DNA of 34,592 bases from Acidiferrobacteraceae bacterium (GTDB lineage: Bacteria; Pseudomonadota; Gammaproteobacteria; Acidiferrobacterales; JAJDNE01). The stretch covers positions 1 through 34,592 of the forward strand of contig JARRJV010000017.1 in assembly GCA_037388825.1 (NCBI GenBank). The letters run 5' to 3'. The position numbers were made by a program, and so were the translations under genes. This document shows, piece after piece, positions 18,313 to 25,843 of this stretch. The notes under the pieces were generated by a model. It saw nothing but the letters and a program-made list of their open reading frames with translations. It was not told the DNA's origin and ran no database searches. Position 1 is the stretch's first letter. Each line of letters begins with the position of its first letter.

Positions 18313-19587
18313 TCAGAAATACCACGCCAGCCGCGCGTAGGCGCTGGTCGCCGGCCGATAGTACGTTCCGGGTACGGTGGTCGGGATGCCGCCATACTCC
18401 GTATTCTTCGGCCCCATGGGCAGTAGCAGCCCGGCCAGCAGGGTGAGATTCTGTTTCCAGTCGAAGGTCACGGTCCCCTGATACAGGCCACTGCCGTCGT
18501 TCAGATTGCCGATCACCGTGTTGGCGATCATCACCCGCGGCGTCCATTCCACCGTCAGACCGGCGGTGAGGTAGTCACGGCCCAGGGCGTATAACTCGCC
18601 ACGGGCGATTCGACTGACGAGTTCGTTGTTGGCGCTCAGGGCCGCCGTGCTGTAGTCGCCGTTGGCCTGACCGAATCCGTTGCGGTAGTACTCGACAAAC
18701 CCGGTGGTGTTGCGTTGCCCCCAGGTCCACGAGGTGTTGATATTCGCCACCGCCGAAACCGTGGTACCGGCCGGTCCCTGGTTGGCCACGACATCGCTGC
18801 GCACGACCGCGCCCTCCCAGTCCAGTGCGCCACCAAAACCCGCCAGTTGTTCGTCGTAGTGCTCTGCCGCGAGCAAATCGAAGTCCAGGGCGCCCCGACG
18901 TCCATGATACTTCGCCGCCACCGAAGACTGCCGCGATTCCACCGCGCCGGAGACTGCGTCCCGCCGCGGCACAACAATGCCCTGCAGGTCATCGCCATCG
19001 TCGAACAGGTACTGGCTATAGAGCATGTCGTCGCCAGTCTTGTATTCCTTGTCCACACTGGTCGGCGAAAACGGATTGAAGATGTCCATGGGCTGGAACA
19101 CCATGCCGTTACCCCAGCTGATGGCGTCGCGTCCGAAACGGAACACGAAATGATCGCTGGCGTAGCCGAAGGAAGCACGGTCCAGTCGCTGGATCGCAAT
19201 GAGCTTGTCCTGGTTGGCGACCACGCTCGTGAGATCGAATAGACGGGTGCGATCCGAAGGGATACCAAAGGAAGCGGCCAGGGGCAGGCTGCCGAACAGC
19301 GGGCGCGCGGCGACTACGGTATCGCCGTACTGGGACGTGAACTGGTAGTGCAGCTTGAAGTCCCAGCGGCCCTCGCGTTTCTCCAGCTTGAAGCGGAAGT
19401 CCAGGTTCTGGTCCAGGGCATCGAAGCCGTTCCCGGCGGCGAGGATGTCGTCATCGGCATAGTGGGTGCCGGATACGAGGTACTTGAGGTGTCCGCCGGT
19501 CTTCCAGTCATCGCCCCGTGCCGTCGTTGTCGCGGCGAACAGAATCAGCGCGACCAGCGGCAGCAGAATTCTATCTCTGCACGACAT
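18313..19587 (-). CDS. DUF1302-like outer-membrane beta-barrel protein
   Basis: The 424-residue protein begins with a signal peptide (MSCRDR, hydrophobic ILLPLVALILFAATT, cleavage near TARG-DD). It continues with alternating amphipathic strands and ends in AYARLAWYF, whose terminal Phe is the outer-membrane barrel sorting signal. The central stretch FGRDAISWGNGMVFQP resembles the WG motif of DUF1302 barrels. No plug or receptor domain is seen. The gene overlaps the end of the ATPase gene by 17 bases; an ATG at 19605 would add six residues and is equally possible. As last gene of the Lol-like operon it could be the outer-membrane acceptor or channel of that pathway (inference). Confidence 0.75.
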   Translation of the reverse strand: MSCRDRILLPLVALILFAATTTARGDDWKTGGHLKYLVSGTHYADDDILAAGNGFDALDQNLDFRFKLEKREGRWDFKLHYQFTSQYGDTVVAARPLFGSLPLAASFGIPSDRTRLFDLTSVVANQDKLIAIQRLDRASFGYASDHFVFRFGRDAISWGNGMVFQPMDIFNPFSPTSVDKEYKTGDDMLYSQYLFDDGDDLQGIVVPRRDAVSGAVESRQSSVAAKYHGRRGALDFDLLAAEHYDEQLAGFGGALDWEGAVVRSDVVANQGPAGTTVSAVANINTSWTWGQRNTTGFVEYYRNGFGQANGDYSTAALSANNELVSRIARGELYALGRDYLTAGLTVEWTPRVMIANTVIGNLNDGSGLYQGTVTFDWKQNLTLLAGLLLPMGPKNTEYGGIPTTVPGTYYRPATSAYARLAWYF

Positions 19588-20257
19588 CGTCGATGATCTT
19601 GCCATCGTGCATCTTGATCAGGCGGCGGGCATAACCCATGACCAGCTTGTCATGGGTCGACACCACGAAGGTGGTGCCGTGGACCTCGTTCAGGTGACGG
19701 ATCAGGTTCAACAGTCGCTCGGCCGTGTGCGAGTCCAGGTTGGCCGTCGGCTCGTCCGCCAGCACCAGTTCCGGTTCAGATACGATGGCGCGGGCCACGG
19801 CCACGCGTTGTTGCTGGCCGCCGGACATCTCCGCCGGGCGTCGGTCTTCCAGTCCCTGCAGTTCCACTTCCTTGAGGATGTCCATTGCCCGTTGCTTGCG
19901 GTCATCCGGCGATACGCCCTGCAACTGCATGACGAACTCCACGTTTTCACGTGCCGTGAGTACCGGGATGAGGTTGTAGGCCTGAAACACGAAGCCAATC
20001 TGTCGCAAGCGCATCTCCGCCAGTTCGCCCTTGTCCATCTGGTCGACGCGCTTGCCGGCGACGGTGATCTCGCCGCTCGTGGGTCGGTCCAGCCCACCAA
20101 TCATGTTCAGCAGCGTGGTCTTGCCCGAGCCCGAGGGCCCCGAGAGACAGACGAACTCGGCCTTGTCGATATCGAGGTCGATCCCGGAGAGCGCGTGCAC
20201 GGCGAGGGTTCCCTCGCCAAAGGTCTTGTAGAGATTTTTTATTTGTACGGTAGACAT
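19571..20257 (-). CDS. LolD/MacB-type ABC transporter ATPase
   Basis: The 228-residue protein is a complete ABC ATPase: Walker A GPSGSGKT (40-47), Q-loop Gln92, signature MSGGQQQR (144-151), Walker B LVLADEP with Glu169, and H-loop His202. The family is LolD/MacB/FtsE, whose members pair with FtsX-type permeases and drive mechanical work on periplasmic substrates rather than import. The start with AGGAA six bases upstream is chosen; an open frame continues to 20470 inside the permease gene. It overlaps the barrel gene at its end and starts two bases after the upstream permease stop. It is not called lolD because the housekeeping copy may lie elsewhere. Confidence 0.92.
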   Translation of the reverse strand: MSTVQIKNLYKTFGEGTLAVHALSGIDLDIDKAEFVCLSGPSGSGKTTLLNMIGGLDRPTSGEITVAGKRVDQMDKGELAEMRLRQIGFVFQAYNLIPVLTARENVEFVMQLQGVSPDDRKQRAMDILKEVELQGLEDRRPAEMSGGQQQRVAVARAIVSEPELVLADEPTANLDSHTAERLLNLIRHLNEVHGTTFVVSTHDKLVMGYARRLIKMHDGKIIDDVVQR

Positions 20258-20259
20258 GA

Positions 20260-21492
20260 TCAGTTCCTGACGATGGCTTGTACGGGGGTGAAACGGGACG
20301 CACGCCAGGCGGGATACAGGCTGGCGAGCAGACCCAGTACGATGACGACGGCATTGGACATGACGACATCGCGCAATTCCAGTATGGGGTAGAGTATCCT
20401 GCTGATCTGGAACATCTCCAGTCCCTCGGTGCCGAGAATGGAAATATCCCATCCATCGCGGATGGGCCACAGGGTCAGCAGGGCGAGCAGATTGCCCACG
20501 ACCAGGCCGATTCCCAGCATGAACAGCGATTCGATCAGTGTCTGCACGATGATATGACGCGGGCGCATCCCCAGGGCCTGTACCAGTCCGATCTCTCGCG
20601 TGCGCTCGAACACGGCCATGAGCAGCGTGTTGACCAGCCCAAAGGACATGGCGAGAAAGATCACGATGAACCAGATCAGGACGAAGGCATCCATGACCTT
20701 GAGCATGCTGCCGAGGTAGGGATCGAGCTTGTCCCAGGACACGATGTCCAGTTTCGGGGCCGCCTTGCGCAGTTTCTTCACCAGCGGTTCCAGCCCGCGG
20801 TAGTCGGCGCCGATCAGGGATATCTCCGATGATTCGCCGTCCATGTGCAGGAAGTCCTGCGCGGTCTTGCGGCCGGTGAAGACGTAGGCCTTTTCCGTCG
20901 CCTCAAACTCGGTTGAGAAAATACCGACGATGCGAAAGCCGCGGTCGACGATATTGTTCTTCGGATCCTGGCTGATGATCACGACGCGGTGACCGAGCCG
21001 CGTCTCCAGAAGCTCCGCCAGTCGGTTGCCGATGACGATGCCATCGTCATCGACGCCGGTCAGCATGCGGCCCTCGGTGACGGCATTGTCGATAAAGGAC
21101 AGGTTCTTTTCCTGGAGTGGATCAATGCCCACCAGGGTGACCCCGAGGGAATCGCGCTCGCTCTGGATCACCGCCGGCACGCGCACGCGCGAGGCCCAGC
21201 CCCGGATGCGTTTGTCCTTCAGGGCATCGGTCAGGGCCGGAGGCAGTGCCTGCATGGAATTGACGATGGAAGGATCGTCGCGATAGGCCGGCGCGTGAAT
21301 CTGGATGTGTCCGGTCAGGTTCTGGATGGAACTGCGGATCATCTGGTCCACCATGCCGCGCATGAGTGCGGTCATCCAGATCATGGCCCACACGCCCACG
21401 GATACGGCAGCAAGCATGATGAGCGTGCGCCGGTGATTGCGCCACATATTGCGCCAGGCGACCGTGGTCAGCATGTGCAACGGTGTCTGCAT
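20260..21492 (-). CDS. FtsX/LolC-E-like ABC permease (second of pair)
   Basis: The 410-residue permease has the four-helix MacB/LolC layout: helix 1 at about 22-44, a large periplasmic domain (about 50-265), then three C-terminal helices. N-terminal WRNMWRNHRRT and the cytoplasmic coupling motif ERTREIGLVQALGMRPRHI, which contacts the ATPase, are present. The start ATG shares one base with the stop of the upstream permease (TGATG), a strong sign of translational coupling. It likely forms a heterodimer with that permease on the LolD-like ATPase. Confidence 0.9.
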   Translation of the reverse strand: MQTPLHMLTTVAWRNMWRNHRRTLIMLAAVSVGVWAMIWMTALMRGMVDQMIRSSIQNLTGHIQIHAPAYRDDPSIVNSMQALPPALTDALKDKRIRGWASRVRVPAVIQSERDSLGVTLVGIDPLQEKNLSFIDNAVTEGRMLTGVDDDGIVIGNRLAELLETRLGHRVVIISQDPKNNIVDRGFRIVGIFSTEFEATEKAYVFTGRKTAQDFLHMDGESSEISLIGADYRGLEPLVKKLRKAAPKLDIVSWDKLDPYLGSMLKVMDAFVLIWFIVIFLAMSFGLVNTLLMAVFERTREIGLVQALGMRPRHIIVQTLIESLFMLGIGLVVGNLLALLTLWPIRDGWDISILGTEGLEMFQISRILYPILELRDVVMSNAVVIVLGLLASLYPAWRASRFTPVQAIVRN

Positions 21493-22718
21493 CAGACCGT
21501 CTCCATGGCTTCCACTGGCCGCAGGCGCCGCAGGCGAGCCGCGGGGTACAGTGCGGCGAGGATGGTGGCGACCAGGATGATGGCCGGACCCAGCGTGACC
21601 GAGGTGAGGTTGATGAGCGGATAGATCACGGAAGGCATGTTGAGCTCGGCGGCGATCTCTTCCAGGCCGGGATAGCTGAAACCATATATATGGAAGTACA
21701 GCGTGATCAGGATTCCGGCCAGGGCCCCAAGGAGGAAGCCGGTGACGGCCATGACCGTGGACTCAAGCAGCACCAGCCGCCCCACGCGCGCGGGCGTAAG
21801 CCCGAGGGCGAGCATGATGCCGAACTCCCGTGTGCGTTCCAGCACGGACATGAGAAAGGTATTGAGCACGCTGAAGGCCACCAGCGCCACCAGCACCGCG
21901 TACATGATCCACGCCGTGGAGAAGTCGGCCTGGATCGCCTGCTTCAACCCAGGGATCAGTTGTTCCCAGTCCAGCACCACGAGCTTGTCGCCCCCGATGA
22001 TGCGGCGGATCTCCGCCTGCAGGCGCGGGGTCTGACCCGCGGGCACCCCGGCCGCGGCAATGACGTGGCCGTCGCTGCCCATGCTGAACACGTCCTGAAA
22101 GGTCTTTAGCGGGATCTCCACGAAGTAACGGTCCATGTCGACGTTGCCGCTGGTGAAGATCCCGACCACGGGCAATACGGTGGCGGCGAAGGAACCATCC
22201 TTGCCGCTGCCCAGAATCGTCAGTTCATCGCCGAGCTTGATGTTCAGATTGCGCGCCATGACGCTGCCCACGACGGCTTCCTGGGTATGGTCTCCGGACA
22301 GGTAGTGGCCCTGTTTCACCAGGCCGGGGATGGTCGAGACCTTGGCTTCGAACTTCGGCTGCACGCCGATGATCTGCGCGCCGTAGGTGCGGGTCTTCGA
22401 GGACACCAGGGCGAAACCCATGCCCCGGGCGGCAATGTCCTGGTTCCCTGTGTCCGTGCGGATGCGCGCGGCCAGACCGGCCACATCGGGAATGGTGCGA
22501 TAGATCTGCGGGTTCTCCTTGTAGCCTTCTGCCTGTACCTGCACGTTGCCGGTGAAGCCGCGCAGGGCGTACTCGATCATCACGTCGTACTGGCCGAGTT
22601 GCAGGCCGATCATCCATACCAGCAGGGCATCGGAAAAGACGATTGCGGCGAGGGTCAGGCTGGTACGGCGTGGATGACGCCAGATATTGCGCCAGGCCAG
22701 ACGAAGCATCATCCCCAT
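21492..22718 (-). CDS. FtsX/LolC-E-like ABC permease (first of pair)
   Basis: The 408-residue protein has the same architecture as its neighbour: WRNIWRHPRRT at the N-terminus, helix 1 at about 20-42, a periplasmic MacB-type domain, and three C-terminal helices with the coupling motif ERTREFGIMLALGLTPARV. The last residues RLRPVEAMETV are typical of the family. The two permeases are paralogues, as are LolC and LolE. ATGs at 22718, 22712 and 22709 are all possible starts with little effect on the product. The gene starts 19 bases after the LolA-like gene ends. Confidence 0.9.
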   Translation of the reverse strand: MGMMLRLAWRNIWRHPRRTSLTLAAIVFSDALLVWMIGLQLGQYDVMIEYALRGFTGNVQVQAEGYKENPQIYRTIPDVAGLAARIRTDTGNQDIAARGMGFALVSSKTRTYGAQIIGVQPKFEAKVSTIPGLVKQGHYLSGDHTQEAVVGSVMARNLNIKLGDELTILGSGKDGSFAATVLPVVGIFTSGNVDMDRYFVEIPLKTFQDVFSMGSDGHVIAAAGVPAGQTPRLQAEIRRIIGGDKLVVLDWEQLIPGLKQAIQADFSTAWIMYAVLVALVAFSVLNTFLMSVLERTREFGIMLALGLTPARVGRLVLLESTVMAVTGFLLGALAGILITLYFHIYGFSYPGLEEIAAELNMPSVIYPLINLTSVTLGPAIILVATILAALYPAARLRRLRPVEAMETV

Positions 22719-22737
22719 GGCGTGCGCGATCCCGTTC

Positions 22738-23526
22738 CTAGAACCGCGGGTTTCTGAGATTCGACAGGGTGAAGGTCCCGGGCGGGATGCGGATGTCGAA
22801 CTTCGCCGATTTCACCTGCACCTCGGTCCATTCCTGGGGCTTGTCGATCTTCTGCATACGTTCCTGCAGTGCCACCGGCCGTCCGCCCATCACGCCAACC
22901 TTCAGGGTGGTCATGCGTTTCACCAGCTTGCCGTCCTGATCGTAGAACGCATGTTCCATCAACACATAGTCGTCGCGCACCTTCAGCACCTCCTTGCCCC
23001 ACACGACCGGTGCACCTTCCTTCGGAACCGATTCGATGACCCAGACCGTATGACCCTCGTGGGTCTCGCGGTCCAGGATGCGATGGTTGTACTGGTCGAT
23101 GATATCGGTGGAACGGGCGATGTCCTTGTTGGAAAAATCCGAACCCATCCAGCTCTGGCTCATCATGCTGGAGGGAATCTTGATCACGCGATTGATCTTG
23201 GGCGAGAAGGTCCACATCGTCTTGTCCAGTAACAGGGTGCCGTTGCCCGCATCCTTCTGAGGTGCCAACACACGCACGAGGGAGGACTTTTCGCCTTCGG
23301 TCCACGCCTGCATGGTCATGGACCGTTCCCAGTCGGGCCGGTGAATGATCATGGTCATGGTGGATTCGGAGGACGTGCCGCGCCAGTGATCGATGGTGGC
23401 CTTGACCAGGGCAGTCGCATCAGGCGCGGTGGCATCGGGGGTTGCACCGCGGGCGGGCAGGGCGCAGCAGGTGGCCAGCAGGAACAGGATCGGAAACGTT
23501 TTTGCTCTTAGCACCGTTGAAGCCAT
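22738..23526 (-). CDS. LolA-like outer-membrane lipoprotein-sorting protein
   Basis: The 262-residue product begins with a signal peptide (MASTVLRAKTFPILFLLATCCALPARG) cleaved near PARGA; the LATC stretch is not a canonical lipobox. The mature protein resembles the LolA_like/lipoprotein-sorting family: MWTFSPKINRVIKIPSSMM followed by SQSWMGSDFSNKD is the hallmark, and the LolA/LolB fold binds acyl chains in a beta half-barrel. A short ATPDATAPDATA repeat lies just after the signal. The frame is open upstream to 23838 through a divergent gene; the chosen ATG gives the signal peptide. As first gene of a five-gene operon it is the probable periplasmic carrier. Confidence 0.85.
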   Translation of the reverse strand: MASTVLRAKTFPILFLLATCCALPARGATPDATAPDATALVKATIDHWRGTSSESTMTMIIHRPDWERSMTMQAWTEGEKSSLVRVLAPQKDAGNGTLLLDKTMWTFSPKINRVIKIPSSMMSQSWMGSDFSNKDIARSTDIIDQYNHRILDRETHEGHTVWVIESVPKEGAPVVWGKEVLKVRDDYVLMEHAFYDQDGKLVKRMTTLKVGVMGGRPVALQERMQKIDKPQEWTEVQVKSAKFDIRIPPGTFTLSNLRNPRF

Positions 23527-23530
23527 CCTG

Positions 23531-24295
23531 ATGAAGCGAATGGGGGCGTGTACGCCGGTTTGCGTGGCCCACGCTACCATAGCTGTGTCCGTCGCCCAAC
23601 CGGGTACGCGCATCCGTGTATGGGTCCCGCTGCTGATCAATGTCGCTGTGTTTGGCGCCATGATCTGGTTCGGCGCAAACCAGTTTTCCCATCTGGTGCA
23701 CTGGTTGCTACCGGAAGGGAACCAATGGTGGGCGGAGATCGCGGCGGTTGTGGTGTGGATCTTTTTCGGTAGCGTGATCCTGGTGCTGATCTTCTTCACC
23801 TTCACCATGGTGGCCAATCTCATCGGTGCCCCGTTCAACGATTTCCTCGCGGAAAAGGTGGAGCGGCGATTGTCCTTCGATACCCAGTCACCCGGCCCAC
23901 GGTCGAGTTACCTGTTGACGGATTTCTTTCCATCCATCTTCGGCGAGATTCGGCACTTACTATATTATCTGATGATCGCGGTCCCGCTGTTCGCCCTCAG
24001 TATCGTCCCCGGCCTGGTGGTGATCACGGCGCCGCTGTCGTTCCTGTTCAGCGCCTGGCTGTTGTCGGTGGAGTATATTTCCTATCCCATGGGCAATCAC
24101 AACCGCTACTTCCCCGATGTGCGCCGCTGGTTGCGGTCGCATCGCAGTCTGGGCTTCGGCTTCGGTCTGGCGACGACGATCGCGACCATGGTTCCGGTGG
24201 TGAACTTCTTTGTCATGCCGGCCGCCGTTGCCGGCGCCACGGCCCTGTGGGTGGAGCGTGGCGAGGCAGACCCGCGTACGGAATCCCATGACTGA
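23531..24295 (+). CDS. CysZ/EI24-family membrane protein
   Basis: From residue about 26 the protein aligns with CysZ: QPGTRIRVWVPLLINVAVF, FFTFTMVANLIGAPFNDFLAEKVE, FSAWLLSVEYISYPMGNH, and VVNFFVMPAAVAGATALWV near the end. CysZ of Escherichia coli is a sulfate-permease-related membrane protein of 253 residues, close to the 254 here. The first 25 residues do not resemble family N-termini. The start is uncertain: ATGs at 23531 or 23540, or a GTG at 23585, and no ribosome site is convincing. The ATG at 23531 leaves only four bases before the divergent LolA-like start codon. Confidence 0.72.
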   Translation: MKRMGACTPVCVAHATIAVSVAQPGTRIRVWVPLLINVAVFGAMIWFGANQFSHLVHWLLPEGNQWWAEIAAVVVWIFFGSVILVLIFFTFTMVANLIGAPFNDFLAEKVERRLSFDTQSPGPRSSYLLTDFFPSIFGEIRHLLYYLMIAVPLFALSIVPGLVVITAPLSFLFSAWLLSVEYISYPMGNHNRYFPDVRRWLRSHRSLGFGFGLATTIATMVPVVNFFVMPAAVAGATALWVERGEADPRTESHD

Positions 24296-25034
24296 GTCCC
24301 GCCCACACTCCGAGGAAAACGCGCGCCGGATCCACGCCCTGGTGCGTGCCGCCTACAGCCCGGTGGTGTGGGCGCTTGCGGTCCTGTCGGGTGCGGCGCT
24401 GGTCCTGGATAACCTGAGTTCGGGTACCGACCGCTCCGGCGTGAGTTTCTTCTTCATTGTCCTGATCTCGCTGTTCAATTTCTATCTGGCGGTGGGTGGC
24501 TACGAGGCCTTCGCCCACAGCAAGTCCACCGTATCGGTACCTCAGGCGCTGCAGGCAGCGGGCAAGGTACTGGGCCGCTTCCTGTGGATGGTCGTGCAGG
24601 CGGCCTTCTTTCTGTTTCTCGTGTCCCTGGTCATTTCCCTGGTGTTCCTGGCGGTGTCGGGCCCGACAGCCTTGCAGCATGCGCAGTCCGGTGGGGAGCC
24701 TTCCCAGGCCATCAAGTTGCTGTACGGGGGCGTGGCCGCGCTGTTCGTGTTGCTGACCGTGTACTGGTTTCCGATCGTGTTCGTGCGCGGGGATTTTCGC
24801 CTGTTTCCGACCCTGAACGCGGCCTTCCGTACCCTGGGCCAGCACTATTCCTCCCTGGGCTATCTGGCGATCCTGCTGCTGCTTCCGGCCGCGATCCTGC
24901 TGCTTGGGGCCGGGGCCATCCCGTTTCCTGTGGTTGCGATCGTCGCCATGGTGGGCGAGGTGCTGCGCTGGGCGGCCTATGCCTACTGCGTGGACGTGGT
25001 GGCGGGCGAGCCCGCGCCGGCAAAACTGGCCTGA
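24288..25034 (+). CDS. Multi-pass membrane protein of unknown function
   Basis: I do not recognise this 248-residue protein. It has a charged N-terminal segment (MTESRPHSEENARRIH) and about six hydrophobic helices, at roughly 24-42, 52-72, 98-126, 146-166, 189-210 and 212-235. A short loop SGGEPSQAIK separates helices three and four. The start overlaps the CysZ-family gene by eight bases, so the two are co-transcribed and probably work together. GGAA at 24280-24283 is a plausible ribosome site. It ends 38 bases before the metY promoter. Confidence 0.7.
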   Translation: MTESRPHSEENARRIHALVRAAYSPVVWALAVLSGAALVLDNLSSGTDRSGVSFFFIVLISLFNFYLAVGGYEAFAHSKSTVSVPQALQAAGKVLGRFLWMVVQAAFFLFLVSLVISLVFLAVSGPTALQHAQSGGEPSQAIKLLYGGVAALFVLLTVYWFPIVFVRGDFRLFPTLNAAFRTLGQHYSSLGYLAILLLLPAAILLLGAGAIPFPVVAIVAMVGEVLRWAAYAYCVDVVAGEPAPAKLA

Positions 25035-25071
25035 GCGGGCCGTCTCCGGCGGGAAAATGCCGGGAATTCCC

Positions 25072-25100
25072 TTGAAATACAGAAATTTCGGCTGTACACT
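25072..25100 (+). promoter_or_regulatory. Sigma70 promoter of the metY-rimP-nusA-infB operon
   Basis: TTGAAA (25072-25077, five of six) and TACACT (25095-25100, four of six) are spaced by exactly 17 bp. The following GCGCGCCC is a GC-rich discriminator, typical of stable-RNA promoters under growth-rate and ppGpp control. The tRNA begins 14 bases after the -10 box, so the leader before the tRNA is very short. Confidence 0.82.
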
Positions 25101-25113
25101 GCGCGCCCAATGC

Positions 25114-25190
<77 letters not shown>

Positions 25191-25222
25191 AATTGAGCGT
25201 CGGCCGGGACCGCCGGGCAGCA

Positions 25223-25268
25223 GCATCCGACAGGCGTCGGCGACGCGTTGAGTTCCCGGTTCGGATGC
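25223..25268 (+). promoter_or_regulatory. Long leader hairpin between metY and rimP
   Basis: GCATCCGA (25223-25230) pairs perfectly with TCGGATGC (25261-25268), enclosing a second stem GCGTC/GACGC (25234-25246). It lies just after the tRNA, in non-coding leader. A role as an RNase processing site that frees the tRNA 3' end, or as a structural leader, is inference. Confidence 0.4.
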
Positions 25269-25318
25269 CGGATAATGCGGAACCCGCGGCGGCCACAGGG
25301 CGCCGGGGTGAATACCAA

Positions 25319-25343
25319 GAAAGTGGGCCATCGGCCCACTTTT
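25319..25343 (+). terminator. Intrinsic terminator or attenuator ahead of rimP
   Basis: AAAAGTGGGCC (25319-25329) and GGCCCACTTTT (25333-25343) form a perfect 11-bp stem with a three-base loop; the 3' arm ends in four T then G. It could attenuate part of the metY transcript so that fewer mRNAs than tRNAs are made. A further small stem GGCGGG/CCCGCC (25354-25372) lies directly before the rimP ribosome site. Confidence 0.55.
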
Positions 25344-25382
25344 GCGTTTCTGGGGCGGGTGACCGTCCCGCCGGACAGGTTT

Positions 25383-25820
25383 ATGGACACAGGCGGCCTG
25401 ACGAAGATGCTGGAGCCGAGCGTGAACGCGCTGGGTTTCGAGCTGGTGGCCGTGGAGATGGCGGGCATGACCCTGCGTCTGTACATCGACAGTCCGGAAG
25501 GCGTGACGGTGGATGACTGTGCCGATGTCAGCCACCAGGTGAGCGCGGTGCTGGATGTGGAAGATCCGATCCGTGGCGAGTACACCCTGGAGGTGTCGTC
25601 GCCGGGACTGGACCGGCCCCTGGTCAAGCCGGAGGACTTCGAGCGCTTCGCCGGCGAACGGGTAAAGGTGAAGCTGCACCGGGCGCTGGATGGACGAAAG
25701 AATTTTGTTGGCCGCCTGGCCGGACTGAAGGACGGTCGGGTGGTAGTGGAAACAGACGAGGGCAGGTTCGAGCTGGAGCTGGATCAGATCGATCGGGCCC
25801 GACTGGTACCGGAATTTTGA
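25383..25820 (+). CDS. rimP: Ribosome maturation factor RimP
   Basis: RimP helps 30S subunit assembly, binding near S12. The 145-residue product has the N-terminal alpha/beta domain with [12 protein letters not shown] and [20 protein letters not shown], then the linker [19 protein letters not shown], then the C-terminal SH3-like barrel. The ATG at 25383 gives a normal length; an internal ATG at 25407 is less likely, and the frame is open upstream without family similarity. AGG at 25377-25379 is close to the start. nusA follows within 25 bases, the universal arrangement. Confidence 0.93.
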   Translation: MDTGGLTKMLEPSVNALGFELVAVEMAGMTLRLYIDSPEGVTVDDCADVSHQVSAVLDVEDPIRGEYTLEVSSPGLDRPLVKPEDFERFAGERVKVKLHRALDGRKNFVGRLAGLKDGRVVVETDEGRFELELDQIDRARLVPEF

Positions 25821-25843
25821 CGGGCGCTGGAGCGCTGAAAAAC

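Noticed and set aside
23576-23581. TATGGT on the - strand as -10 box for the Lol-like operon
   Set aside because: The position, about 50 bases before the LolA-like start, is attractive, but no -35 element lies 15-19 bp upstream.
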